From: an uncultured Senegalimassilia sp.
GTDB taxonomy: Bacteria > Actinomycetota > Coriobacteriia > Coriobacteriales > Eggerthellaceae
NCBI RefSeq assembly: GCF_902464545.1
Contig: NZ_CABQJR010000042.1
Span: 1-7,247 of the forward strand
Direction of reading: 5' to 3'
DNA: 7,247 nt
Position numbers and translations under genes: made by a program. A model generated the notes under the pieces. The model ran no database searches. It saw nothing but the letters and a program-made list of their open reading frames with translations, and had not been told where the DNA came from. Positions 1 through 5,726 of the stretch are shown here, in pieces; position 1 is the first letter of the stretch, and the number at the start of each line of letters is the position of its first letter.

Positions 1-60
1 GCACCTGAAAGCATTCGATATTCGGCTCCCAAATGCAACAACTAAAAGATAGGAGCGCTT

Positions 61-1104
61 ATGCGCACTGTTGCGTTGGGATCTACCGGTATCGTCACGC
101 CGCAGAATGCGTTCGGGGCGCTGCCGATTCAGCGCGTTTCCGAGCAGGACGCCGTGGCGCTGCTTCGTCGCGCGTTCGAGGGCGACATGACGTTCTTCGA
201 CACGGCGCGCGCGTACTCCAACAGCGAGGAACGCGTCGGCCTTGCGTTCGAGGGCATGCGCGACAAGGTCGCCATCGCCACCAAAACCCAGGCCCACACC
301 CCCGAGGCGTTTTGGGAGGATCTGGAAACGTCGCTGCGCCTTTTGCGCACCGATCATGTGGACCTGTACCAGTTCCATTGCGTCGACCAGTGCTACAAGC
401 CAGGCGACGGCACCGGCATGTATGAGTGCATGCTCAATGCCAAGGAGCAGGGAAAAATCGCCCATATCGGCGTGACGGCGCATAAGCTCGAGGTGGCCTT
501 CGAATGTGTGGAAAGCGGCCTGTACGAAACGCTGCAGTATCCGCTCAGCTACCTTGCCTCCGACCGCGAGCTTGAGCTGGTTGCCCTGTGCGAACAGCGC
601 AACGTCGGCTTCATCGCCATGAAGGGCCTGGCCGGCGGCCTGCTCAACAACGCCCGCGCCTGCATGGCGTTCATGACGCAATTCCCAGGCGTTTTGCCCA
701 TCTGGGGTGTGCAGCGCGAGGAGGAGCTTGACGAATGGCTTGCGTTCATGGCCGACACGCCGCAGCTTGATGACGAGATGCGCGCGTTCATCGCCTCTGA
801 GCGCGCCGAGCTTGCCGGCGATTTCTGCCGCGGTTGCGGCTACTGCATGCCGTGCCCGCAGGACATCGTCATCAACCAGTGCGCCCGCATGTCGCTCATG
901 ATTCGCCGCGCGCCGTCGAAGGGGTGGCTCGGTGAAGAGTGGCAGCAGCGTATGAACGCCATCGAGGATTGCACCGAGTGCTACGCCTGCACCGCCCGCT
1001 GCCCCTACGAGCTGGACGTCCCCCAGCTTTTGCAGAAGAACCTGGCCGACTATCGCGCCGTCCTTGCGGGCAGCGTTGACGTGAAGGGCACAGGGGAGGA
1101 GTGA
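61..1104 (+). CDS. Aldo/keto reductase with C-terminal ferredoxin-type 4Fe-4S domain
   Basis: This is a cytoplasmic NAD(P)H-type aldo/keto reductase of 347 residues with an iron-sulfur extension. The N-terminal (beta/alpha)8 part covers about residues 1-245. It shows the AKR catalytic tetrad: D47 and Y52 in FFDTARAYSNSEERVG, K75 in IATKTQ and H106 in LYQFHC. The C-terminal part carries two cysteine clusters: C256, C259, C262, C265 followed by proline, with C274 nearby, and C304, C307, C310, C314 followed by proline. This matches ferredoxin-like Fer4 modules that bind 4Fe-4S centres, and this AKR subgroup is common in anaerobes. AGGAG at 51-55 lies 5 bases before the ATG and supports this start. 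The substrate cannot be read from the sequence. An electron-transfer role for the clusters is inferred from the family. It appears to be a single-gene unit, followed by a 577-base gap. The family call is firm; the physiological role is unknown. Confidence 0.93.
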   Translation: MRTVALGSTGIVTPQNAFGALPIQRVSEQDAVALLRRAFEGDMTFFDTARAYSNSEERVGLAFEGMRDKVAIATKTQAHTPEAFWEDLETSLRLLRTDHVDLYQFHCVDQCYKPGDGTGMYECMLNAKEQGKIAHIGVTAHKLEVAFECVESGLYETLQYPLSYLASDRELELVALCEQRNVGFIAMKGLAGGLLNNARACMAFMTQFPGVLPIWGVQREEELDEWLAFMADTPQLDDEMRAFIASERAELAGDFCRGCGYCMPCPQDIVINQCARMSLMIRRAPSKGWLGEEWQQRMNAIEDCTECYACTARCPYELDVPQLLQKNLADYRAVLAGSVDVKGTGEE

Positions 1105-1681
1105 ATCTGGAGCCGTCCTGTGTTCAACGTCGCGTTCGATGCATCCCTTGGGTGATTGAGTCGAAATGATACGAGGATGCTGACGCTATTGCGGGGACGT
1201 CTCTTTCTGCGTTGCCGTATCTTCAGGCTCTTAGGAATGGGGCGGCGAGAACTTCGAGTCGGTTGCTTCAGAACGAGCTCGTTGCGGCATGTCGTCCCTG
1301 GTAATTTGCCTTCCGATATGGTTTCATAGTCGCTAGAAAGCGAAGCGGGCGCGCCCCCTTTGGCGCGCCCGCTTTCACGTTCGGCGGGGCGAAATGAGGG
1401 CGCCTGGGCCGGACAGGGAAATAAGGTGGCGATCGGCGCTGCGTCGGCGTTACGGGCATGCGGTCGGGCGAAAGGCCGCGCGTCCAGGGCGGACGTTCGC
1501 GCCTTGGGTGCTTCGCGTGCGGCGAGGTCGAGGCCTCATGCGCTTCGGGCTCTTCATGGCGTGCAAGGCCGAGGATCTCGGGCTCCCGCGGAGCGGCCTG
1601 CCGATGTGCGCGCCCCTGACGCGCGCATCGTTGGCGGCTGCGCAGCCCGCTTTCGTCACCGGCGGCTGAAAAGGGGTTCAC
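1105..1681. other. Intergenic region with no convincing gene
   Basis: I see no supported gene in these 577 bases. The beginning contains a weak stem, CACAGG at 1090-1095 against CCTGTG at 1117-1122, which overlaps the stop codon of the preceding reductase. A stop-free stretch at 1170-1304 (44 codons plus stop) has no ATG start or ribosome binding site. It contains a GGGGACG-core sequence at 1192-1210 that resembles repeat debris. A perfect 12-base palindrome, AACGAGCTCGTT, lies at 1272-1283. A strong GC hairpin occupies 1343-1374. From 1381 on the sequence is GC-rich and open in several frames, as is usual for high-GC non-coding DNA. It ends in the ribosome binding site of the next gene. Confidence 0.6.
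1343..1374 (+). terminator. Strong GC hairpin, possible terminator
   Basis: A perfect 13-bp inverted repeat (arms 1343-1355 and 1362-1374, starting AAGCGGGCGCGCC) encloses a 6-base loop, CCCTTT. Such a stem would be very stable in RNA. The run of T after the right arm is poor (TTTCACG), so it is not a textbook intrinsic terminator. It lies 239 bases after the reductase stop codon and 307 bases before the next gene. It could end reductase read-through transcripts in the plus direction, or be a remnant of a repeat. Confidence 0.5.
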
Positions 1682-2533
1682 ATGGAAACTTGGCTGCAGG
1701 GGATCTTCGCCGACACGCCGGTGCTCACGGTGCCGTGGAGCATCGACTATTTCAGCGTCATCGCCGGCGTGCTCACCGGCGCGCTGTTCGCGTGCGACCG
1801 GAAGCTCGATATCATCGGCACGGTGGTGTGCGGCCTGATCACGGGCTACGGCGGCGGCGTGCTGCGCGACACGCTTATGCAAGGGACGGGTGTGTATTTC
1901 ACCGCGCATCCTGACCTTATCGTTACCTGCATCCTCATCTGCGCGTTCGTGTTCTACTTCCGCGGCATTTTCAAGCACCTCGAGGCAACGGTCTTTCTGG
2001 CCGATGCGTTGTCGGTCGGCTTGTTCGCGCTGGCCGGCGCTTCGAAAGCGGTGACCTTCGAGCAGGGCATGGTGCTTTCGGTCATCATGGGCGGCATCAC
2101 CGCGGTCGGCGGCGGCGCCATCCGCGATATTTGCGTCGGTGAAGTGCCCGGCGTGTTCCAACGCAGCAACTATTACGCCGTTGCGGGGCTTGGTGGCGCG
2201 GCGGTGTACGTGGTGCTGGCGCGCTTCGGGTGCCCCTTGGCGCTTGCGGGCATCGCGTGCGTGTTCGCCGTGGTGGCGCTGCGCTACTGGAGCGTGTACT
2301 TCGATTGGCGCACCACTTCCGAGGCCGACCTGACGCCGCGCATCGCCCGCGGCCTGCATCGTGCGGGCGATGTGTTGTCGGGGGTTTTCCTGCACGGTGG
2401 CGATTCCGAGCGGCATCAGCGCCACGCCGGCGCGCGCATCGCACGCGGTGCGAGCCGTGATGACGAAGCGCACAAGGGCGCTTCGGGCGGCGATGATTCC
2501 GCGAACGGCGATTGGCCCGCCAACATGCGCTAG
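1682..2533 (+). CDS. TRIC/UPF0126-family membrane protein (YadS/YicG-like)
   Basis: This is an integral membrane protein of 283 residues in the bacterial TRIC cation-channel (UPF0126) family. About seven hydrophobic segments lie near residues 22-38, 43-60, 77-94, 103-122, 128-144, 164-181 and 184-201. The family's internal duplication is visible in two glycine-rich motifs, GYGGGVLRD at 55-63 and AVGGGAIRD at 141-149. Family members are usually a little over 200 residues. This one continues for about 70 residues after DWRTTSEADL with a hydrophilic tail rich in His, Arg, Asp and Gly. AAGGGG at 1671-1676 sits 5 bases before the ATG and supports the start. The gene stands alone, with a hairpin straight after its stop codon. 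TRIC proteins conduct monovalent cations, but bacterial members vary and the substrate here is not deducible. Confidence 0.88.
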   Translation: METWLQGIFADTPVLTVPWSIDYFSVIAGVLTGALFACDRKLDIIGTVVCGLITGYGGGVLRDTLMQGTGVYFTAHPDLIVTCILICAFVFYFRGIFKHLEATVFLADALSVGLFALAGASKAVTFEQGMVLSVIMGGITAVGGGAIRDICVGEVPGVFQRSNYYAVAGLGGAAVYVVLARFGCPLALAGIACVFAVVALRYWSVYFDWRTTSEADLTPRIARGLHRAGDVLSGVFLHGGDSERHQRHAGARIARGASRDDEAHKGASGGDDSANGDWPANMR

Positions 2534-2555
2534 CATATCCCGAATATGACTCCTG

Positions 2556-2593
2556 AATCGAGCCAGGCTTCCTCGGCAGCCTGGCTTTCGATT
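2556..2593 (+). terminator. Rho-independent-like terminator of the TRIC-family gene
   Basis: This hairpin starts 23 bases after the TRIC-family stop codon. A 9-bp stem, AGCCAGGCT (2561-2569) against AGCCTGGCT (2578-2586), encloses an 8-base loop. An outer 5-bp stem, AATCG (2556-2560) against CGATT (2589-2593), is offset by a TT bulge. The T content after the main stem is modest (TTTCGATTTA). Position and symmetry favour termination of the upstream gene before the rlmB promoter. Confidence 0.6.
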
Positions 2594-2671
2594 TACATGT
2601 CGACGGTGGGAATTCGGTGCATGGGGGTCTTGCGGCGATTGGCGCTGCGGGAGGCCTGCGTGCGCGGCGGC

Positions 2672-2680
2672 TGGTACAAT
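2672..2680 (+). promoter_or_regulatory. Extended -10 promoter for rlmB
   Basis: TGG followed by TACAAT at 2675-2680 matches an extended -10 box, with five of six bases of TATAAT plus the upstream TG. I see no good -35 box at 16-18 bases upstream, which is acceptable for an extended -10 promoter. It would start transcription around 2687, giving a leader of about 40 bases before the rlmB ATG. It lies after the terminator-like hairpin of the previous gene, so rlmB is probably transcribed independently. Confidence 0.5.
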
Positions 2681-2727
2681 AGCGCAATCGATCTACGTTA
2701 TCTTGCAGAACCGAAAGGCCCCATCAC

Positions 2728-3483
2728 ATGGCTGATTACATCGAAGGCAAGCGCCCCGTCATCGAGGCGTTCCGTACCGGCGTGCCCATGCGCCGTATCC
2801 TTATGGGCGACTACATGAAGCGCGACCCCATGATCGAGGACATCATGCGCAAGGCCAAGCGCAACGGCGTGAAGGTCATCCAGGTGCCGCGCGACGAGCT
2901 CGACCAGAAGTCCGCTCGCGGTAGCCATCAGGGCGTCATGGCTGAGGCCGCGCCGTTCAACTACGTGGGCATCGGCCAGGTGGTCGACGCCGCCAACAGC
3001 TACGCCGAAGAGCACGACGGCCGCGCGCTCGTGGTCCTGTGCGATCACCTCACCGACGCGGGCAACTTGGGCGCCATCAGCCGCTCCTGCGAGGCCGTGG
3101 GCGCATCGGGCCTGATCATCCCCAACAAGCGCAGCGCGCGCGTCGAGGCTTCCACATACAAAAGCTCCGCGGGCGCCATCACGCACGTGCCCGTGGCGCA
3201 GGTGTCCAACATCGTGCAGAGCATCCACCGCTTGCAGGAGGAGGGCTTCTGGGTGTGCGCCGCAACCGAGCACACCGACGACCTTGTGTGGAATGCGAAC
3301 TTGAAGGGCAAGATCGCCATCGTCTTGGGCAACGAGCACGACGGCGTGTCCCGCTTGGTGCTCGAGCATTGCGACATGTACGCGAAGCTGCCGCTGGAAG
3401 GTGAAGTGGCCAGCCTGAACGTGGCACAGGCAGCTACCGCCGTCATGTACGAGTGGCTGCGCCAGAACATCCACACCGCCTAA
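2728..3483 (+). CDS. rlmB: 23S rRNA (guanosine-2'-O)-methyltransferase, TrmH/SpoU family
   Basis: This is a cytoplasmic S-adenosylmethionine-dependent SPOUT methyltransferase of 251 residues, the usual length for RlmB. RlmB methylates the ribose of a guanosine in the peptidyl-transferase region of 23S rRNA (G2251 in E. coli). The N-terminal substrate-binding domain opens with IEGKRPVIEAFRTG. The knotted catalytic domain has motif 1 around 106-119 (DHLTDAGNLGAISR, with N113 and R119), motif 2 at 199-206 (VLGNEHDG, with E203) and motif 3 at 221-231 (LPLEGEVASLN, with S229 and N231). The glycine usually found after the motif 2 glutamate is histidine here. AAAGG at 2714-2718 lies 9 bases before the ATG. 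A yacP-like gene follows, as in the Firmicute yacO-yacP pair, which supports RlmB over other SpoU-family tRNA enzymes. Assignment of the exact nucleotide rests on homology alone. Confidence 0.92.
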   Translation: MADYIEGKRPVIEAFRTGVPMRRILMGDYMKRDPMIEDIMRKAKRNGVKVIQVPRDELDQKSARGSHQGVMAEAAPFNYVGIGQVVDAANSYAEEHDGRALVVLCDHLTDAGNLGAISRSCEAVGASGLIIPNKRSARVEASTYKSSAGAITHVPVAQVSNIVQSIHRLQEEGFWVCAATEHTDDLVWNANLKGKIAIVLGNEHDGVSRLVLEHCDMYAKLPLEGEVASLNVAQAATAVMYEWLRQNIHTA

Positions 3484-3495
3484 CGGCAGTCGCAC

Positions 3496-3531
3496 CGCTC
3501 GGCGTTTCGGGGCGCTCTCGCTCCCCGAGCG
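3496..3531 (+). terminator. Weak candidate terminator after rlmB
   Basis: CGCTCGG at 3496-3502 can pair with CCGAGCG at 3525-3531. Alternatively CGGGG at 3508-3512 pairs with CCCCG at 3523-3527; the two folds overlap and compete. It begins 12 bases after the rlmB stop codon, as a terminator would, but no T run follows. It may be only an RNA 3'-end structure. Confidence 0.35.
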
Positions 3532-3540
3532 AACCTGGAC

Positions 3541-3567
3541 GTGAACAGGGGACGGAGGTGTGTTCAC
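3541..3567 (+). repeat. REP-like unit, copy 1
   Basis: This 27-base unit has self-complementary ends: GTGAACA at 3541-3547 and TGTTCAC at 3561-3567, around a 13-base G-rich core with GGGGACGGAGG. It can fold on its own as a 7-bp hairpin. It is the exact reverse complement of copy 2. Similar GGGGACGG-core palindromes are, from memory, common between genes in Coriobacteriia and resemble REP elements moved by RayT-type Y1 transposases. No such transposase is present in the window. Confidence 0.85.
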
Positions 3568-3599
3568 GGTTTGCCTTTAGGGATGTGCAAGTCTTTGTC

Positions 3600-3626
3600 G
3601 TGAACACACCTCCGTCCCCTGTTCAC
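3600..3626 (-). repeat. REP-like unit, copy 2 (inverted)
   Basis: All 27 bases are the exact reverse complement of copy 1, 32 bases away. Together the two copies form a perfect 27-bp inverted repeat (3541-3626), arranged like the head-to-head pairs of bacterial interspersed mosaic elements. In RNA this would be an extremely stable stem downstream of rlmB. Confidence 0.85.
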
Positions 3627-3738
3627 GGGCTCCTGTTCCTCTGTCCTAACGAAGACGGTGTGTAAGCGCCTGTGCTGACTTTGGCGGATTCGTACTAACT
3701 ATGGCAGACTTGCATCGATTGGCTTACAAGTATTCTTC

Positions 3739-3765
3739 GCGAACACACCTCCGTCCCCTGTTCAC
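3739..3765 (-). repeat. REP-like unit, copy 3 (same orientation as copy 2)
   Basis: This copy matches copy 2 at 26 of 27 positions. The only difference is C instead of T at the second base, which creates a TTCGCGAA palindrome at 3736-3743 across the repeat boundary. It ends 52 bases before the yacP start and its right end overlaps a possible -35 box. Confidence 0.83.
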
Positions 3766-3789
3766 GCTGACTTTTCGCGAACCTGTAAT
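3761..3789 (+). promoter_or_regulatory. Possible yacP promoter overlapping REP copy 3
   Basis: TTCACG at 3761-3766 (four of six to TTGACA) and TGTAAT at 3784-3789 (five of six to TATAAT) are exactly 17 bases apart. Transcription would start near 3796, just upstream of the ribosome binding site. If real, the -35 box is built from the end of the third repeat copy. The match is modest, and read-through from rlmB is an equal alternative. Confidence 0.3.
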
Positions 3790-3817
3790 GCGCAATACAT
3801 GAAAGGAGGGATGCGTG

Positions 3818-4357
3818 ATGGCTAAGCAGCGTAAGAAGATCCTGCTGGTCGACGGCTATAACGTGTTGCGTTCGGGGTCGCGTTACCAAGAGGCGTTCGC
3901 GCATCCCGACTATACCGATGATGCGTTTAACGCGGCGCGCGAGCGTTTGATCAACGACGTTATCAACTTCGCCGGTCGCGAATACAAGGCCGTCATCGTG
4001 TTCGACGGCGGCGACAACCAGTTCTCCACTGGCGAGGTGGAGACCATCGGCGGCGTGCGCATCATGTTCAGCCCCGCCGGTACCTCGGCCGATAAGGTCA
4101 TCGAGAAGCTGGCCCACGACGCGCGCGTGCGCAACGTCGAAACCATGGTGGTCACCTCCGACGCCACCATCCAGGACACCGTGTTCGGTGGCGGCATCGA
4201 CCGCATGTCGGCCAACGGGTTCTCGCGCGAGGTGGGCATGTACTACGAGGACGTGCACCTCGACGAAACGCCGAAGGCGGCGCTCAAGCGCACGCTCGGT
4301 GACCGGATTAATCCGGACGTCCTGGAAAAGCTCAAAGCCATGCGCGACGGCGCATAA
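3818..4357 (+). CDS. yacP: YacP/Rae1-like NYN-domain ribonuclease
   Basis: This is a soluble NYN (PIN-like fold) protein of 179 residues, close to the size of the family. In Bacillus subtilis YacP (Rae1) is a ribosome-associated endoribonuclease that cleaves mRNA. Visible acidic and metal-site candidates are D12 with N15 in LLVDGYNVLR, D63 in VIVFDGG, D92 in GTSADKVIE, and D115 and D120 in VTSDATIQD. This order is typical of NYN nucleases, so the active site looks intact. Position after rlmB repeats the Firmicute synteny. The strong AAGGAGGG at 3803-3810 is followed by GTG at 3815 and ATG at 3818, in the same frame. I prefer the ATG because its spacing (8 bases from AGGAGG) is better; starting at GTG adds one residue. 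The target RNA in this organism is unknown. Confidence 0.87.
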   Translation: MAKQRKKILLVDGYNVLRSGSRYQEAFAHPDYTDDAFNAARERLINDVINFAGREYKAVIVFDGGDNQFSTGEVETIGGVRIMFSPAGTSADKVIEKLAHDARVRNVETMVVTSDATIQDTVFGGGIDRMSANGFSREVGMYYEDVHLDETPKAALKRTLGDRINPDVLEKLKAMRDGA

Positions 4358-4394
4358 CGGCTTCCTCAGCTAGCTGACCAGGGGGTTCGCGAAA

Positions 4395-4454
4395 CAAAGG
4401 GCCTTGCCAGAACTGTGCTCGAATCATCGGATAAAGTTCAGACAAGGCCCTTTG
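4395..4454. repeat. 12-bp perfect inverted repeat with nested stem after yacP
   Basis: CAAAGGGCCTTG at 4395-4406 is perfectly complementary to CAAGGCCCTTTG at 4443-4454. The 36-base loop contains a second pairing, GAACT (4410-4414) against AGTTC (4435-4439). The whole is a 60-base near-symmetric structure starting 37 bases after the yacP stop. It may be a terminator for yacP, although the loop is long and no T run follows directly. A small palindromic mobile element is the main alternative. Confidence 0.6.
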
Positions 4455-4610
4455 CATTGGGTGTTTGCCGTTAAAACCCCAGGTCGGCATTGCTTTAGAG
4501 CGCACTTCAGCCTGCAAAACCGCCCAGAAGATTCTGCTCGGCATTCGGCGTCGGCTAAAGCGGTTCCCGAAACATAGGCGAATCGGGGCGCAGACGGCGC
4601 GTTCCGCGAA

Positions 4611-4637
4611 CGAAAGCGCCCCTTTCGGGGCGCTTCG
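4611..4637 (-). terminator. Terminator of the glycosyltransferase gene
   Basis: On the minus strand this reads CGAAGCGCCCC, loop GAAA, then GGGGCGCTTTCG: an 11-bp stem with one bulged base and a GNRA tetraloop, followed by TT. It touches the stop codon of the glycosyltransferase (4638-4640). The stem is strong and the T run short, in keeping with other hairpins here. Confidence 0.68.
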
Positions 4638-5600
4638 CTATTCCTTGGTGCTGTCTAGGTGCTCTTTTGCCAGGTAGATGGGGCGGCGCTTGTTCTCGAT
4701 GTAGTCGCGGCCCAGGTATTCGCCGATCACTCCCAGCACGGCCAGCTGCAGACCGCCGAACAGCAGGATCAGGCAGGCCAGCGTGGGGTAGCCCGGGGCG
4801 TTCGTCCCGTACAGCAGGTACTCGGCCAGCACCGACAGCAGGTATATCACCGCCGCGACGGCGCAGATGCTGCCTAGCCACACCGCGATCTTGAGCGGCC
4901 AGGTGGTGAACCCGAAGATGCCTGTGGCGGCGTAGCGGAACAGCTTCCTGAACGACCATTTGCTGGTGCCGGCGGCGCGTTGCTCGGCCTCGTAGGGAAC
5001 CTCGAGCGTGTTGAAGCCGATCCAGGCGAACAGGCCCTTGCTGAAGCGCTCGCGCTCGGGCAGCGCGAGCAGCGCGTCGCGCACGGGGCGGCGGAACACG
5101 CGGAAATCGCTGACGTTTGCGGGGATGGAGATGTCGTCGGCCATGCCGTTGAACGTGCGGTAGAACGCGCGCTTGAACAGCTTCAGCACGAAGCCCTCCT
5201 TGCGGTCGACTTGGCACGCGGCCACGCAGTCGACGTCGGAGTTTTCCATGAGCAGGTGGTACATGCGCAGCGCGTCGTGGGGCGTTTGCTGCATGTCGGC
5301 GTCGATGAGGCAGATGTTGTTGCCGCGCGCCGCCTGCATGCCGGCGTACAGCGCCGATTCCTTCCCGAAGTTGCGCGAGAAGTCGATGGCCTGCACGGCG
5401 TGCTTCCCGCGTGCGGACTCCACCACGCGCCGCAAAAGCTGCGTGGTGCCGTCTTGGCTGCCGTCGTTCACGAACACGATCTCGATGCCCACGCCTGCTT
5501 GCTCGAAGCACTCGGTGGCCGTTTTGTAGAACAGCGGGATGTTGTCCGCCTCGTTGTAACAGGGGACCACCAGCGTCAGGTCGTACAGGGCGTCGCTCAT
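4638..5600 (-). CDS. GtrB/CsbB-like polyprenyl-phosphate glycosyltransferase (GT2)
   Basis: This 320-residue membrane-anchored family 2 glycosyltransferase is of the DPM1/GtrB/CsbB type, which moves a sugar from a nucleotide sugar onto undecaprenyl phosphate at the inner membrane face. The GT-A domain has VVPCYNEADN at 11-20, FVNDGSQDGT at 43-52, the FSRNFGKESAL region at 74-84 and the metal-binding DAD at 100-102. GTSKWSFRKL at 211-220 is the family motif before the membrane part. Two hydrophobic segments follow (about 236-264 and 272-296), then GEYLGRDYIENKRRP, also typical. Length fits the family. The ribosome binding site is weak (GGA, 8 bases before the ATG), but the start lies just before the first strand, as expected. 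The YfhO-like gene upstream suggests they work together. The sugar (glucose, GlcNAc or other) cannot be told from the sequence. Confidence 0.93.
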   Translation of the reverse strand: MSDALYDLTLVVPCYNEADNIPLFYKTATECFEQAGVGIEIVFVNDGSQDGTTQLLRRVVESARGKHAVQAIDFSRNFGKESALYAGMQAARGNNICLIDADMQQTPHDALRMYHLLMENSDVDCVAACQVDRKEGFVLKLFKRAFYRTFNGMADDISIPANVSDFRVFRRPVRDALLALPERERFSKGLFAWIGFNTLEVPYEAEQRAAGTSKWSFRKLFRYAATGIFGFTTWPLKIAVWLGSICAVAAVIYLLSVLAEYLLYGTNAPGYPTLACLILLFGGLQLAVLGVIGEYLGRDYIENKRRPIYLAKEHLDSTKE

Positions 5601-5685
5601 GTGTTCGTTCCAATCTAGCTTTGCCGCCGCTCTCCCCGTTGGGTGCGGCGCTTCCTTGCGAAGTGGGCATGCGATAGCGCCTTAG

Positions 5686-5726
5686 GGCGAATCGGTGCGC
5701 GCTCGAGCTACGCTCGATTATTCGCC
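5686..5726 (-). other. Hairpin at the 3' end of the YfhO-like gene
   Basis: GGCGAAT at 5686-5692 pairs with ATTCGCC at 5720-5726, and an inner 6-bp stem TCGAGC (5703-5708) against GCTCGA (5712-5717) has a 3-base loop. It covers the stop codon (5718-5720) of the YfhO-like gene. Without a T run it may act as a weak attenuator or an mRNA processing structure between the two genes rather than a full terminator. Confidence 0.4.

Larger units (their letters stand above)
3484..3817. other. Repeat-filled spacer between rlmB and yacP
   Basis: This spacer of about 330 bases holds no plausible gene. It contains a GC hairpin just after rlmB (3496-3531) and three copies of a 27-base REP-like unit (3541-3567, 3600-3626, 3739-3765). 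It also holds an imperfect 20-base direct repeat (3678-3717), two TTCGCGAA palindromes (3736-3743 and 3774-3781) and a strong ribosome binding site for the next gene. The small reading frames that cross it on both strands run straight through the repeats and have no ribosome binding sites worth noting. Confidence 0.75.
4358..4637. other. Convergent intergenic region with structured elements, no gene
   Basis: This stretch lies between the ends of yacP (plus) and the glycosyltransferase (minus). It contains a 12-base palindrome, TCAGCTAGCTGA (4366-4377), a TTCGCGAA palindrome (4386-4393), a 12-bp inverted repeat with a 36-base loop (4395-4454) and the terminator hairpin of the glycosyltransferase (4611-4637). 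The middle part, 4455-4610, shows no ribosome binding site, no recognisable protein and no clear repeat. It could be relic sequence. Confidence 0.6.

Noticed and set aside
1170..1304. 44-codon stop-free stretch ending in TAA after the reductase
   Set aside because: There is no ATG start or Shine-Dalgarno sequence and no recognisable product; it also runs through the GGGGACG repeat-like sequence. It could be the tail of a decayed gene but cannot be supported.
1394..1669. 91-codon plus-strand open frame before the TRIC-family gene
   Set aside because: It has no ribosome binding site, an Arg-rich composition and no known motif. High-GC DNA is often open in this way. It ends just before the ribosome binding site of the next gene, so a short leader peptide cannot be fully excluded.
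1268..2536. Long minus-strand open frame (422 codons) opposite the TRIC-family gene
   Set aside because: It lies antisense to a clear membrane protein with family motifs. The translation is Ala/Arg/His-rich with no recognisable domain, as expected for the complementary frame of a high-GC gene.
2698..3567. Minus-strand open frame opposite rlmB
   Set aside because: Antisense to a gene with complete SpoU motifs, and it begins inside REP copy 1; no domain is recognisable.
3541..3765. CRISPR array from the three similar repeats
   Set aside because: Only three units, one in opposite orientation, with unequal spacers (32 and 112 bases) and no cas genes; the palindromic unit fits REP-like elements instead.
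4332..4677. Small open frames on both strands after yacP as possible transposase relics
   Set aside because: No transposase motif, no ribosome binding site, and the frames run across hairpins and neighbouring gene ends.
4555..5670. 371-codon minus-strand frame overlapping the glycosyltransferase
   Set aside because: Same strand, shifted frame; Arg/His/Pro-rich translation typical of a shadow, while the other frame has every GT2 motif.
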